DNA of 64,000 nucleotides from Shewanella algidipiscicola (GCF_003605125.1 NZ_QPQT01000005.1:62001-126000), one strand, 5' to 3'; shown: positions 28,162 to 37,687, numbered from the stretch's first letter. Program-made: numbers and translations. The notes: a model not told the origin generated them from the sequence alone.

Positions 28162-29019
28162 ATGACACCAGTTCATGACCCATATAGTGATGCTCCCGCC
28201 CTTGCAGAATTAACCTTAGGCAAATCGACGGGCTATCAAGCACAGTACGATGCCAGCTTATTACAGGGCGTGCCGCGCAAACTTAATCGTGATGCCATTG
28301 ATTTAAGCGATCAATTGCCATTTCATGGGGCCGATATTTGGACAGGTTATGAACTTTCATGGCTCAATGCCAAAGGTAAACCTATGGTTGCCATTGCCGA
28401 GTTCAGCCTAGATGTGAATAGCGCCAATTTAATCGAATCTAAGTCGTTCAAGCTGTATCTCAATAGCTTTAACCAGACTAAATTCAATAGCATTGAACAG
28501 GTGCAGCAGACACTAACAGACGATCTTTGCGCATGTGCTCAAGGAGAAATCTCGGTTAAAGTTATCGAGCCAAAGCACTTTGGCAGCCAAAGAATCGTCG
28601 AGCTACCCGGTACCTGCATCGATGATTTAGATATCGAAGTCGATGACTATCAATTTAGCAGCGATTACCTTATCGACAGCACCGATGACAAAAGTATTGT
28701 CGCAGAAACCTTGACCTCAAACTTGCTCAAGTCCAACTGTTTAATCACCTCACAACCGGACTGGGGCACTGTGATGATTCGCTATCAAGGCCCTAAGATT
28801 GATCGTGAAAAACTGCTGCGTTATTTGATTTCGTTTCGTCAACACAACGAGTTTCATGAACAGTGCGTCGAGCGTATTTTTGTGGATCTCAAAAAGTTAT
28901 GCCACTGCACTAAATTAACCGTTTATGCTCGCTATACTCGCCGAGGAGGGCTCGACATTAACCCTTACCGCAGTGACTTTGAAAATCCACCCGAGAGCCA
29001 TCGCCTCGCGCGCCAATAG
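28162..29019 (+). CDS. queF: QueF, NADPH-dependent 7-cyano-7-deazaguanine reductase
   Basis: A 285-residue (from the ATG at 28162) T-fold enzyme that reduces preQ0 to preQ1 for queuosine. It is the long, two-domain type of E. coli: [15 protein letters not shown] is the QueF motif, the catalytic Cys is in [15 protein letters not shown], and the [10 protein letters not shown] segment is conserved. [23 protein letters not shown] aligns with family N-termini, so the in-frame ATGs at 28120, 28129 and 28147 are less likely. It is divergent from syd. Confidence 0.93.
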   Translation: MTPVHDPYSDAPALAELTLGKSTGYQAQYDASLLQGVPRKLNRDAIDLSDQLPFHGADIWTGYELSWLNAKGKPMVAIAEFSLDVNSANLIESKSFKLYLNSFNQTKFNSIEQVQQTLTDDLCACAQGEISVKVIEPKHFGSQRIVELPGTCIDDLDIEVDDYQFSSDYLIDSTDDKSIVAETLTSNLLKSNCLITSQPDWGTVMIRYQGPKIDREKLLRYLISFRQHNEFHEQCVERIFVDLKKLCHCTKLTVYARYTRRGGLDINPYRSDFENPPESHRLARQ

Positions 29020-29116
29020 TCACTTAGGCGTTTGCTAACAAAGCGACAAGCTAATAGCGACACCTTATAACAAAATGATTTAATTGAAAAATATCTTCAT
29101 ATAAAATCAATATTAT

Positions 29117-29147
29117 AAAAAGCCCGTACGCCTAACGGGCTTTTTTA
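29117..29147 (+). terminator. Rho-independent terminator after queF
   Basis: Perfect 7-bp stem AGCCCGT/ACGGGCT with a 7-base loop, an A-tract before and TTTTTT after. It is about 100 bp downstream of queF and can also serve the convergent pfaE gene. Confidence 0.9.
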
Positions 29148-29260
29148 TTGCACCGCTCAAGTACACTCGGCCCCCAGACAGGCACAATCATTGACGACAG
29201 AGTTCACTCACATAGCCAATATCATCGCACTGACACACAGACTCCCCCAAGATAACCAAA

Positions 29261-30265
29261 CTAGCAATAATGTAATAATTGCTGCACATTCAACTGCATT
29301 GCCCGTAGCGTCAGTTTATCTTTGCTCACAGGTTTAGCATCTTGAGCCTCTACGTGCTCAAGGCTCAATGCAAAGCGGTATTGAGCATCAAGGTGGCCTA
29401 ACACCAGCTGCCAACTGTCGCTCAATCGTTTACCCTGCTCTTCATGAAGCAACAAGGTAATATTGCGCTCAATCTTAGCTTGCATTCCCTCACGTAAAAC
29501 ATGACGAGCACACGCTTGATTATCGACTTGAGGCTGACAGTCTGTCGCTGAGTCCTGCTGGTAAGCAACAATCTGCATATATTCGGGTGGAGTCCCTCTT
29601 GGCAGCCAAGTTGATTGAGCCTTCATCGCATCATCATGCTGTCGCGGCTCAAAGGCAAAACTAAAGGATTTAAGTGATAACGCCAGCCCCAAGCCCTTAG
29701 CCTTAATATATGACTCTTTAAGCGCCCACAGATCGAAAAAACGCGCTCGTTGCTGCGCCTGCGGTAAACCCAGCAGGCTATCGGTTTCATCGCGAGTGAA
29801 ATAATGGTTCAAAATAGGGTAGATATTGGTGCTTTCGCGTTGGCGCTCAATATCGACGCCGAGCGAGAGCCAGTGGTTAGCATTTGCAATAGCCACCAGC
29901 AGATAATCGCCACTGTGGCTGATATTGAACAATAACGGACAACGGGCGAAACAAGCCCTGGACAACACAGGCTTGCCTCTATCAAGGTAGGTAAATTGCC
30001 ACTGTGCAGGAGCGATTTCAACTCCCATGTCACGGGCGCACTGCGATAATATAGCGCGTAAATAGCTTCGTACCAGTAAGCCTTTCACACGCGCATCAGG
30101 CTGTAAAAAACGGTCGGCCTTGGCTTGCTCGTCATCGGGTAGCCAAAGGCGCAATTGCTGCAACTGTGTTTGGCTTACCCCTTGAGGAGCCAAATCACAA
30201 AAATAGAGGGTCACCGCCGATAATGGCTGAGATAACGCAAATGCGGACACAATAGCAAACACCAT
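29261..30265 (-). CDS. pfaE: PfaE-type 4'-phosphopantetheinyl transferase (Sfp superfamily)
   Basis: A 334-residue Sfp-type PPTase. The magnesium-binding and catalytic motifs are intact: GVDIERQ (with preceding FNISHSGDYLLVAI) and FFDLWALKESYIKAKGLGL (WxxKExxxK). It should transfer phosphopantetheine from CoA to the five ACPs of PfaA, 12 kb away; in the EPA-producing Shewanella sp. SCRC-2738 an inverted PPTase gene upstream of the cluster does this. The start is an ATG at 30265; an in-frame stop just upstream excludes an earlier one. A strong GGAGGAGG lies about 30 bases upstream of it, too far to be the usual SD. The C-terminal 90 residues are family-variable. Confidence 0.88.
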   Translation of the reverse strand: MVFAIVSAFALSQPLSAVTLYFCDLAPQGVSQTQLQQLRLWLPDDEQAKADRFLQPDARVKGLLVRSYLRAILSQCARDMGVEIAPAQWQFTYLDRGKPVLSRACFARCPLLFNISHSGDYLLVAIANANHWLSLGVDIERQRESTNIYPILNHYFTRDETDSLLGLPQAQQRARFFDLWALKESYIKAKGLGLALSLKSFSFAFEPRQHDDAMKAQSTWLPRGTPPEYMQIVAYQQDSATDCQPQVDNQACARHVLREGMQAKIERNITLLLHEEQGKRLSDSWQLVLGHLDAQYRFALSLEHVEAQDAKPVSKDKLTLRAMQLNVQQLLHYC

Positions 30266-30619
30266 GAGAGAACATATGCCCTAGTATAACCTCCTCCGGT
30301 GGCATTAATCGCGATGAGTTTACAGCAAAAAGCTAATAAGGATTAAGCACACCTAAAGATTAATGCGTTGACCCCCTCGCCTACATCGGCTCTCGTTCTC
30401 GACGCTCTGCATTAAGCGGTGGTATAAACACTTTATATACTCAGTGGTGGGCTAACATGAGTGATGGCTAAAATAAGTGACGGAATAAAGCGGGCGCACT
30501 CTTAAGTAAACGAAAGCGACGCTCCCTTAAACCTGACGGGCCCAGCGCCGTGTTTTCAACGTGCTGGGCCCTTTATTTTTATAGCCTATTTTTTATCTAG
30601 CCAATCGAGCAGCGATTAA
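30266..30619. other. Gene-free gap between pfaE and hmp
   Basis: About 350 bp with no reading frame I can support. It holds the pfaE upstream region (GGAGGAGG around 30290) and the plus-strand terminator at 30538-30580. A plus-strand TATACT at about 30436, with a weak TTAAGC 18 bp upstream, could drive a short RNA that ends at the terminator. Confidence 0.4.
30538..30580 (+). terminator. Strong plus-strand terminator with no gene in front
   Basis: Stem GGGCCCAGC/GCTGGGCCC with extra inner pairs, followed on the plus strand by TTTATTTTT. Both flanking genes are on the minus strand, so this terminator does not belong to either of them in the plus direction. Confidence 0.75.
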
Positions 30620-31813
30620 TTACACGCTTTGATGCGGGCCAAAGACCTCGTAATGCAACTGACTAGGCGCTATGCCAAGTGCTAACAATTGTCGCTTTAC
30701 CTCAGCCATAAAGGGCACAGGCCCACAAAAATAGTACTGTGCATGAGGGAGTAATCTGCCTGCAACCTTGTCCAACTCGATAGTACCAGTAAACTGATAA
30801 TCCTCACCGATACGGTCATCACTGCTTGGCTCGCGGTACCAAGTATAGGCTGCTAAAGGCTCATAACTAGCCGCTTTTTGCTGAATATCTGACTTAAAGC
30901 CATGAAACGCACCAAATTCACAGGCATGTAGCCAAGTGATGTCGCTGTGATGTTCAGAGCCCATCAACTGATTAAGCATGCTCATCATTGGGGTCAGTCC
31001 CACACCCGCTGAAATCAACACCACTGGCGTATCATCATCTGCCGCCAGCACAAAGTCTCCCGCGGGTGGGATCACCGCCAGTTCATCACCCACATTAAAG
31101 CAATCATGCAGTGTAGATGAGACTAAGCCACCCACTTCACGCTTAACACTGATCCGATAACTACAGCCATTGGGGGCATCCGACAACGAATACTGGCGAA
31201 TTTCTTGTTGCGCAAAATCGCTATCTTGTACCTGCACACTTAAATATTGCCCTGGCACAAAATCCATAACCGCTTGGCCATCATTTGGAGTGAGAACAAA
31301 TGAAGTGATCACCTCAGACTCTTGCTGCTTGGCGGTAATGGTAAAAGCCCGTGTCCCTTTCCAACCACCGACTTGCTCGGCACGAGTTTGATAAAGCTGA
31401 CTTTCACGACCAATAAAAATATCGGCTAATACCCCATAAGCACGGCCCCATGCATCGAGTACTTCATCGGTCACAGCCGCGCCCCCCAACTCTTTTAGCG
31501 TGGCTAACAGATGATGCCCAACAACTTGGTACTGCTCTGGTTGAATTAAAAAGCCGGTATGTTTTTGTGCGATGCGCTCCACTGCGCTGCCGAGCACTGC
31601 TAAGTTATCGATATTTCTCGCATAAGCCGCAACCGCATTAAATAGCGCGACTGGCTGACCACCATTATGTTGATTGGCTAAGTTAAATGTATCTTTTAGT
31701 TCGGGATTATGCTGAAAAAGACGCTGGTAAAAATGGCTGGTTAACGCCGGGCCTGCTGATTCTAATAGTGGAATCGTGCTTTTGACAATTTGGATAGTAT
31801 GCTTATCTAACAT
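30620..31813 (-). CDS. hmp: Hmp, flavohemoglobin (nitric oxide dioxygenase)
   Basis: A 397-residue protein closely matching E. coli Hmp. The N-terminal globin domain (about 1-138) contains the proximal His region QKHTGFLIQPEQYQVVGHHLL; the FAD-binding motif RQYSLSDAP and NAD-binding ISAGVGLTPM and FCGPVPFM follow. It oxidises NO to nitrate with O2 and NADPH, protecting against nitrosative stress. The ATG at 31813 (MLDKHTI) is preferred over upstream in-frame ATGs by alignment. A half-site for NsrR and a perfect FNR box lie 48-70 bp upstream, giving the expected NO-dependent and redox-dependent control. Confidence 0.96.
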   Translation of the reverse strand: MLDKHTIQIVKSTIPLLESAGPALTSHFYQRLFQHNPELKDTFNLANQHNGGQPVALFNAVAAYARNIDNLAVLGSAVERIAQKHTGFLIQPEQYQVVGHHLLATLKELGGAAVTDEVLDAWGRAYGVLADIFIGRESQLYQTRAEQVGGWKGTRAFTITAKQQESEVITSFVLTPNDGQAVMDFVPGQYLSVQVQDSDFAQQEIRQYSLSDAPNGCSYRISVKREVGGLVSSTLHDCFNVGDELAVIPPAGDFVLAADDDTPVVLISAGVGLTPMMSMLNQLMGSEHHSDITWLHACEFGAFHGFKSDIQQKAASYEPLAAYTWYREPSSDDRIGEDYQFTGTIELDKVAGRLLPHAQYYFCGPVPFMAEVKRQLLALGIAPSQLHYEVFGPHQSV

Positions 31814-31860
31814 AGTGCGACACCTTAACATGTAAATAGTATGTATTTTTTGCAATAGTA

Positions 31861-31883
31861 AAGATGCATTTGATTTAGATCAA
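31861..31883 (-). promoter_or_regulatory. Overlapping NsrR half-site and FNR/EtrA box upstream of hmp
   Basis: AAGATGCATTT (31861-31871) equals the NsrR half-site consensus. It overlaps TTGATTTAGATCAA (31870-31883), a perfect match to the FNR-type TTGAT-N4-ATCAA box. A second, weaker NsrR-like half AGTATGTATTTT is about 25 bp nearer the gene. Confidence 0.75.
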
Positions 31884-32028
31884 TGTTTTTAATCTACGTC
31901 GACAGAGTCATTTCAACTGAGTATCGATAAAAAGGCCATCAATACACCATTGTTTGATAAGAAAAACATCAACGATGTCGACAAACAAAGCGCTGTTAAT
32001 CGACACCATTTCACACCAGCTAACCCTG

Positions 32029-32385
32029 TTACACTGCAGCGACAAAAGCAATTTCAACCAGATAGTTAGGATCGGCAAGCTCAGCTTTTATACAGGCTCG
32101 ACTTGGCGCACACCCTGCAGGTAACCAGGCATCCCACAGTGCATTAAAAGTGGGAAGGTAAGTAAAATCTGTGATATAGATCGTCGCCGACAGTAAGCGG
32201 GAATGATCGCTGTTTATTTGCGCTAATGTTGCTTCTGCTTGGGCAAAAATCTGTGACACCTGACCTGAGATATCCGCGTTGGTATCGGCTGCAATTTCAA
32301 CAAAATGACCAATACCATTATACACAGTGGCATCAGACCAACGTGTTGTGGGATTGAGGCGCTCAATTTTCATACTCTGTGCCAT
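32029..32385 (-). CDS. RidA family protein
   Basis: A 118-residue YjgF/YER057c/UK114 (RidA) family member, likely a trimer. The conserved C-terminal block SRACIKAELADPNYLVEIAFVA includes the Arg that binds the carboxylate of enamine/imine substrates, so deaminase activity is plausible. It is not the main RidA by any evidence here; the family has several subgroups with different substrates. It is monocistronic, with a poorly conserved upstream region. Confidence 0.85.
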   Translation of the reverse strand: MAQSMKIERLNPTTRWSDATVYNGIGHFVEIAADTNADISGQVSQIFAQAEATLAQINSDHSRLLSATIYITDFTYLPTFNALWDAWLPAGCAPSRACIKAELADPNYLVEIAFVAAV

Positions 32386-32622
32386 TAATGACTCCTTTAA
32401 TCGATTATTAGCTCGCTATGGTAATGTCATTAACTAACTTGGGCTAGCGGCCGTACAAAAATAGCGCCTTAAGTAACATCAAAGCGGTATTGGCTTTGAC
32501 AAGTATTTTAAGAGCGCGTTTAATGGCGCTGTGCAAGCATACCTCATAAGCAAATGCATGACCCATGCTAATAACACACGCTATGCCCTCTACATAATTT
32601 AGACATTTAATAGGTACTTTAC

Positions 32623-33099
32623 ATGCAAACAGCCGATGACTTTATTCAACAACTCGAACTCGAACAACATGTTGAAGGTGGTTACTATCGCTCCTCTTTT
32701 CGCTCACAGAGTGATTTCGATACCACGCGCTCACTGTGGAGCAGCATCTACTTTTTATTGCGTACTGGTGAGGTGTCGCATTTTCATCGCTTAACTTCTG
32801 ATGAGATGTGGTATTTCCATGCGGGGCAATCATTAACTATCTATATGATCGATGAACAAGGGGAATTAACCACGGCCCAGCTAGGTCTCGATATCGCCGC
32901 GGGTGAACGTCCACAATTTTTGGTGCCCAAAGGCTGCATTTTCGGCTCGGCCATGAATCAACCCGGATTTTCACTGGTCGGTTGTATGGTTTCACCTGGG
33001 TTTACTTTCGATAATTTTGAGCTGTTTAGCCAACAAACCCTACTCGCCCAGTACCCGCAGCACCAAACCATTATTGAGCGCCTGAGTCGCCCTGAATAA
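32623..33099 (+). CDS. DUF985 cupin-domain protein
   Basis: A 158-residue cytoplasmic beta-barrel protein of the Cupin_5 (DUF985) family. HVEGGYYRSSFRS, SSIYFLLRTGEVSHFHRLTSDEMWYFHAG and LVGCMVSPGFTFDNFEL are the family signatures; His and Glu residues in FHRLTSDEMWYFH could bind a metal. The reaction is unknown for this family. It is monocistronic and ends before a bidirectional terminator. Confidence 0.87.
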   Translation: MQTADDFIQQLELEQHVEGGYYRSSFRSQSDFDTTRSLWSSIYFLLRTGEVSHFHRLTSDEMWYFHAGQSLTIYMIDEQGELTTAQLGLDIAAGERPQFLVPKGCIFGSAMNQPGFSLVGCMVSPGFTFDNFELFSQQTLLAQYPQHQTIIERLSRPE

Positions 33100-33135
33100 C
33101 GCCTAACTAAACGCATAAGCTCAAATAAAGCGCAT

Positions 33136-33164
33136 AAAAAAGACCCGAAAATATCGGGTCTTTT
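33136..33164. terminator. Bidirectional terminator between the cupin and cytochrome genes
   Basis: Perfect 10-bp stem AAAGACCCGA/TCGGGTCTTT with a 5-base loop, T-tract on the plus strand and A-tract before it, between two convergent genes. Confidence 0.85.
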
Positions 33165-33239
33165 ACTTTTATTTACATCATCACTTTGCAGGGAAATGAT
33201 GTTACGGCATCAGGGTAAAGCAACACCTTGCCCTACGCA

Positions 33240-35408
33240 CTAAAACTGATGTGACTCAGCTAACTTGCTGGTTGAGTGACATACAGAACACGACTCTCTT
33301 GGCAAATTAACATCAACCACAACATCACCGTCAAACGTGGCATTGCTGCTGTCGACTTTAACTTCAAATGTAGCACCATTACTTTGCATATGGGCCTTCA
33401 ATGAATCCCCACCGTAAGGGCCATGACAAGACCAACACGTTGCCGCAGCTGGGCTGGTGGCAAAGAAATCGCTATTATCAGCATAGTCGTGACGAGTGAT
33501 CAGTGCATTAGCCTTTTCAATCTCATTTAGATTAGCGCTGCCATCCACATGACACTGGGCACAGTCATTAAGCCTTGCTGGATACTTAAATTGACGTTTA
33601 GCGCCCACTTCCAGTTTCTGCTCATCACGGTTTTGCGCGTGTAAAGCGTGCACAAAGGTGTTCCACGAAATATGGTTTAGCACCGTATCTTTTGGCGCCA
33701 CTTGCTCACCCATATGGTACTTGTCCCACTCGGCATTGCCTAAGTTATGACAAGCGACACATTGCTGCTCAAGATCATTACGACGACCATGATACCCATA
33801 AGCTTGGTCGCCATGACACGAAGCACATAACGCATTATCAACCACTTGACGACGCGACGTGTCGCTAAGCCCAGTTAACGTAAAGAAACGTGCACTTGAA
33901 CGCAAACGCTCAGTCAAGGCTCCATCAGCATCAGGCTGCCCCGTTTTCTCATCGGCTTTCAACGTCGTTTCGATGGCTAAAATACCCGTTTGGCTATCGG
34001 TACTATTAGGAATGATGAGTCCTGTACTACCTTTGCTCAAATCATCCACTAAATCCCCAGATATTACATAGGTATATTCACCTGTCGCTGGATCGCTACT
34101 GATAGGCTCGACGCCAACAAACTTGTAGTTAATCGCATGGTTAGCCATACGACTTAAACTACCATCGGCTTGAGTTTCTGTTGTCAAAGTGCGGTAACCG
34201 GCTTGCATGTCCCACGCCACGGTCGCGCGCATATCGGCAAAGAATCCCGCGTCTTTAGGTGCGACGGCTAACGGCTTACCGGCATTGTCTAACACTTTAA
34301 TGGTGAAAGTAATTTCAGCGGTTTCGTAGGTATTACCATTACGCATAGATGACACTGGTGCCACCGATACTTGGGTAACATCTACACTGTATGCGTCACG
34401 AGCTGTTTTCTTAGCATCTAGTTTAACCAGATGCATTTCAGCCACGTCATGACAACTTGCACAACTTAATGGTAAATCACTGCCATGCTTAAGTGTGTCA
34501 GCACTGTGACAACTCAAACAGGCTTTATCATTAGCTGTGCTACTTAACCATTCGGCGCCATTCATTAAGCTATCGCTATTTTCGGTCACATGACAGCTAG
34601 TACAATCATAAGAGCTGGCCACTAAATTATTAGGTAGGCCATTGTGCCAACGGTGAGCCCGCTCAACCATGGTACCCTTACCGTCTTTTTCGCCAGTGGT
34701 ATGGCAGGTTGAACACGCTTCAACATTGTTGCCATAATGGGGCGAACGATAATAGCTGTCATAACGTGCATAAGCGATATCGGTATGGCACGCATTACAG
34801 CTTTCTGTGCTCACCATAGCGCGAGTCAAGGTCACTGCTGAGCCGTCGATCATAAAATCAACTTCTTGCATAATATCTTGCACACTGCCAATACCTGGAA
34901 TACCGCCATAGGCCTGCACGCGCACCATAAAGCGTTGCGGCGCAGTTTCATCAAACACATAAGATTTATCGGTAAAATCAAGTTCGCCTATTTTTGTTGT
35001 ACTCACCACGGTATAGGTACCGTCGTTATGGTCGGTTAAACAGCTATCCTCCTCAGTTGTACAGGTCTCATAGCCAAGTCCCTGTCGTTCGGTATAACCT
35101 TGCTCGCTCAATGCTAATTGCGAACTTAAAAAACGCACCGAGGGCACACCAACAACAGGTAAGCCCTGTTCATTGGCCACTTTGAATGTGGCAGAACGTA
35201 CACCATCAGCATCGAAGCCATAGGTGATATATTCTAAGCTTAGTGACTCGGCCGAAGTCGCTATGACGATGCCGTTTTCACCATTACTACCATCACTGCC
35301 GTTAGCCCCGTCTTGACCATCTTTACCATCATTGCCATCGCTGCAACCCATCGCTAGGCCAGCAATTACTAAGCCACAAATAATCGACTTATTAAATGAC
35401 TCACTCAT
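33240..35408 (-). CDS. OmcA/MtrC family decaheme c-type cytochrome lipoprotein
   Basis: A 722-residue (from ATG 35408) outer-surface cytochrome. A lipoprotein signal with lipobox LAMGC precedes a short collagen-like Gly-X-X stretch (DGKDGQDGANGSDGSNGENG). Ten CxxCH heme sites are present in two groups of five (the first five between about residues 204 and 325, the last five between about 545 and 720), separated by a beta-rich domain, as in OmcA, MtrC and MtrF. No disulfide CX8C motif was looked for in detail. It probably takes part in extracellular electron transfer to metals or other acceptors, but no mtrA or mtrB homolog is adjacent, so it is an orphan. Confidence 0.93.
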   Translation of the reverse strand: MSESFNKSIICGLVIAGLAMGCSDGNDGKDGQDGANGSDGSNGENGIVIATSAESLSLEYITYGFDADGVRSATFKVANEQGLPVVGVPSVRFLSSQLALSEQGYTERQGLGYETCTTEEDSCLTDHNDGTYTVVSTTKIGELDFTDKSYVFDETAPQRFMVRVQAYGGIPGIGSVQDIMQEVDFMIDGSAVTLTRAMVSTESCNACHTDIAYARYDSYYRSPHYGNNVEACSTCHTTGEKDGKGTMVERAHRWHNGLPNNLVASSYDCTSCHVTENSDSLMNGAEWLSSTANDKACLSCHSADTLKHGSDLPLSCASCHDVAEMHLVKLDAKKTARDAYSVDVTQVSVAPVSSMRNGNTYETAEITFTIKVLDNAGKPLAVAPKDAGFFADMRATVAWDMQAGYRTLTTETQADGSLSRMANHAINYKFVGVEPISSDPATGEYTYVISGDLVDDLSKGSTGLIIPNSTDSQTGILAIETTLKADEKTGQPDADGALTERLRSSARFFTLTGLSDTSRRQVVDNALCASCHGDQAYGYHGRRNDLEQQCVACHNLGNAEWDKYHMGEQVAPKDTVLNHISWNTFVHALHAQNRDEQKLEVGAKRQFKYPARLNDCAQCHVDGSANLNEIEKANALITRHDYADNSDFFATSPAAATCWSCHGPYGGDSLKAHMQSNGATFEVKVDSSNATFDGDVVVDVNLPRESCSVCHSTSKLAESHQF

Positions 35409-36815
35409 AGTCTCTCCCATTTATGTTTAAAACATAGGTAATTTATTATTTTATTTAAGGCTATACTTAATCATCACCTGCTAATTATTAGAATACGTTA
35501 CAATAAAATTAACGACTTAATCGCAACAAATGTAAAGATTAAGTAAATTCACCGTACTGAGCCAACCTTAATTTAAAGTTAATTTAGGTTGGTCATCACA
35601 AGTTAAATGCAATACCGTGATCGACTTAAAGTTTATTAAGGACAATAGCTATGAGCAACCAAGTTTAAAAACAATGAAATATATATAAAGGCAACCTACA
35701 AAAGACAATGCATAAAATAAAGCTAAAAATAATTAAAAATAAAAACCCTTATAAATAAATGTCTATAAGACCATGGTCTAAACTCTCTCAAAAAGTAAGC
35801 TAGATAACAAAAACAAGATATAAAAAACCGATTAAAATGCAATACCACCTCATAAAACAGCCAGAACACAAGGACAACCTAGAACGCAAACACTTTAAAT
35901 ACAATAAGATATGCGTGCTACACGTCTTATGACTTATGACTTATGGCTTATGGCTTATGGCTTATGGCTTATGGCTTATGGCTTATGGCTTATGGCTTAT
36001 GGCTTATGGCTTATGGCTTATGGCTTATGGCTTATGGCTTATGGCTTATGGCTTATGGCTTATGGCTTATGGCTTATGGCTTATGGCAAACATTGTGAGA
36101 TGGTTATGTAAAATAATAAATAAATTAATGTGTTCAACCACCAATAAAATAAAACTCACAAAACAAACCCAACAAAAACCACATCATGACTTTAAAGTGG
36201 AACAAATCATAAAAAGGAGATGCGCTTAAATATAGCAGGCATCTAACATGAAATCTGACGGTAAACAAATAAGCCTAACAACAAAGATAAATAACTCACT
36301 CCAAATTAACTTACAAATGAGAATCAATTAAAAACAGAAAACACTATCATTAACAACTTGACACCCTATAAATAAATGATAACGGTATCGTCATACCATT
36401 ATTAAGCTACAACATTGCGTGACTATTAGATTAAAATCGTGGCAATTAAAACCACTGCTCAATGAAAACGGTAATATCAACCATGTTACTTTAATCATGA
36501 TCCTAAAAATTGTGCCCTCACATTAATCCCATAGTATGGATACCGAGTTTTACTGTTAACCAGCAGTGCAAGTCCATTTAATACCTGCCAACATCACCAA
36601 CGGGCAATGAGATCGACCATACAAGGATATCTCGAAGCTTTGCTCTCTCAGGTTAAGACCCTATGTCATCCCGTATCAGAGCCAAGTACAATGAAATATC
36701 ACAAGCTCAGACATTATTGATAAACGCTAAACAACCATCCCCCAACTTAACCACTATCAGCTTATTTACTGGTGTAGAGGTACCATCCGAGGCTGAAGTA
36801 AGGTATAACGACGCA
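35409..36815. other. AT-rich intergenic region between the cytochrome and RIO kinase genes
   Basis: A 1.4-kb region, strongly AT-rich up to about 36500, with the heptamer tandem repeat at 35926-36086. No gene is supported. Frames over the repeat simply repeat LMAYGLW; the frame that runs from 36663 into the kinase gene lacks family support for its first 51 codons. The region should contain the promoters of both divergent genes; none was assigned. Confidence 0.5.
35926..36086. repeat. Heptanucleotide tandem repeat (23 units)
   Basis: 161 bases made of 23 exact 7-bp units: two of CTTATGA followed by 21 of CTTATGG, with no interruption. Because 7 is not a multiple of three, every frame reads the same seven-residue cycle (LMAYGLW) on the plus strand. 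Such perfect short tandem repeats change copy number easily by strand slippage. Confidence 0.97.
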
Positions 36816-37670
36816 ATGAAAACTCCCAAACGCATACAACCACTCGTTGACGATGGTCTCGTCGATGAAGTCATCAGCCAATTGATGAGCGGTAAAGAAG
36901 CCACTGTCTACATCGTTCGCTGCGGGACAGAGATCCGCTGCGCCAAAGTCTATAAAGAAGCGACTCAGCGCAGTTTTAAAAAAGCCGCTCAATATCAAGA
37001 AGGTAGAAAGAGTCGAAATAGCCGTCGCAGCCGTGCAATGGAAAAAGGCTCAAGCTACGGACGCGAGCAACAAGAGCAAGCCTGGCAAAATGCCGAGGTC
37101 GATGCCCTATATAAATGCGCCGCCGCCGATATTAGAGTCCCCACTCCCTTTGGCTGTTTCGATGGTGTGTTATTAATGGAACTCATCACTGATGCCAATG
37201 GCGATGTGGCGCCGCGCCTCAACGATGTGATGTTAAGTGCCGAGCAGGCGATAAAAGATCACGACACCATGATGAGTTACATCACCCGCATGTTGTGCGC
37301 TGGCATAGTCCATGGTGATTTATCCGAGTTTAATGTGTTACTGGACGAAACAGGCCCGGTGATCATTGACCTGCCCCAAGCAGTTGATGCTTCGGCCAAT
37401 AATAATGCCAAAGCCATGCTCGCTCGTGACGTCAACAACATGACAGGCTATTACTCGCAATTTGCCCCCGAGCTAAAACAGACTCAATATGCCAAAGAGA
37501 TGTGGGCCCTGTATGAAAAAGCCAAATTAACACCAGAGACGAAGTTAACCGGTCAATTTGCAGAAGATACCCATACCGCCGATGTCAATTCGGTGCTCGA
37601 AGAGATCCAAGCCGCCTTTGAAGAGGAGCAAGAAAAACACGAGCGTATAAGAGAAGCCAACGAGCTGTGA
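36816..37670 (+). CDS. RIO1-like (PA4780 family) serine protein kinase
   Basis: A 284-residue kinase from ATG 36816 (MKTPKRIQPLVDDGLVDEVI), the common family N-terminus. The Gly-rich/Lys region is MSGKEATVYIVRCG...CAKVYK, the catalytic loop is IVHGDLSEFNVLL (Asp and Asn) and the metal-binding Asp is in VIIDLPQAVD. All kinase residues are present. RIO kinases of this bacterial group are poorly characterised; a role in ribosome biogenesis is inferred from archaeal and eukaryotic relatives. A hairpin terminator follows. Confidence 0.87.
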   Translation: MKTPKRIQPLVDDGLVDEVISQLMSGKEATVYIVRCGTEIRCAKVYKEATQRSFKKAAQYQEGRKSRNSRRSRAMEKGSSYGREQQEQAWQNAEVDALYKCAAADIRVPTPFGCFDGVLLMELITDANGDVAPRLNDVMLSAEQAIKDHDTMMSYITRMLCAGIVHGDLSEFNVLLDETGPVIIDLPQAVDASANNNAKAMLARDVNNMTGYYSQFAPELKQTQYAKEMWALYEKAKLTPETKLTGQFAEDTHTADVNSVLEEIQAAFEEEQEKHERIREANEL

Positions 37671-37687
37671 TCCCTTACTGTTAAATG

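Noticed and set aside
35911..36229. Reading frames of 66 and 97 codons over the heptamer array
   Set aside because: A 7-bp repeat keeps frames open without selection; the product is only LMAYGLW repeats plus unrelated tail, with no ribosome binding site or family support.
36663..36815. A longer N-terminus for the RIO kinase starting at 36663
   Set aside because: Family proteins begin at MKTPKR (36816); the upstream 51 codons are not conserved and lie in the AT-rich gap.
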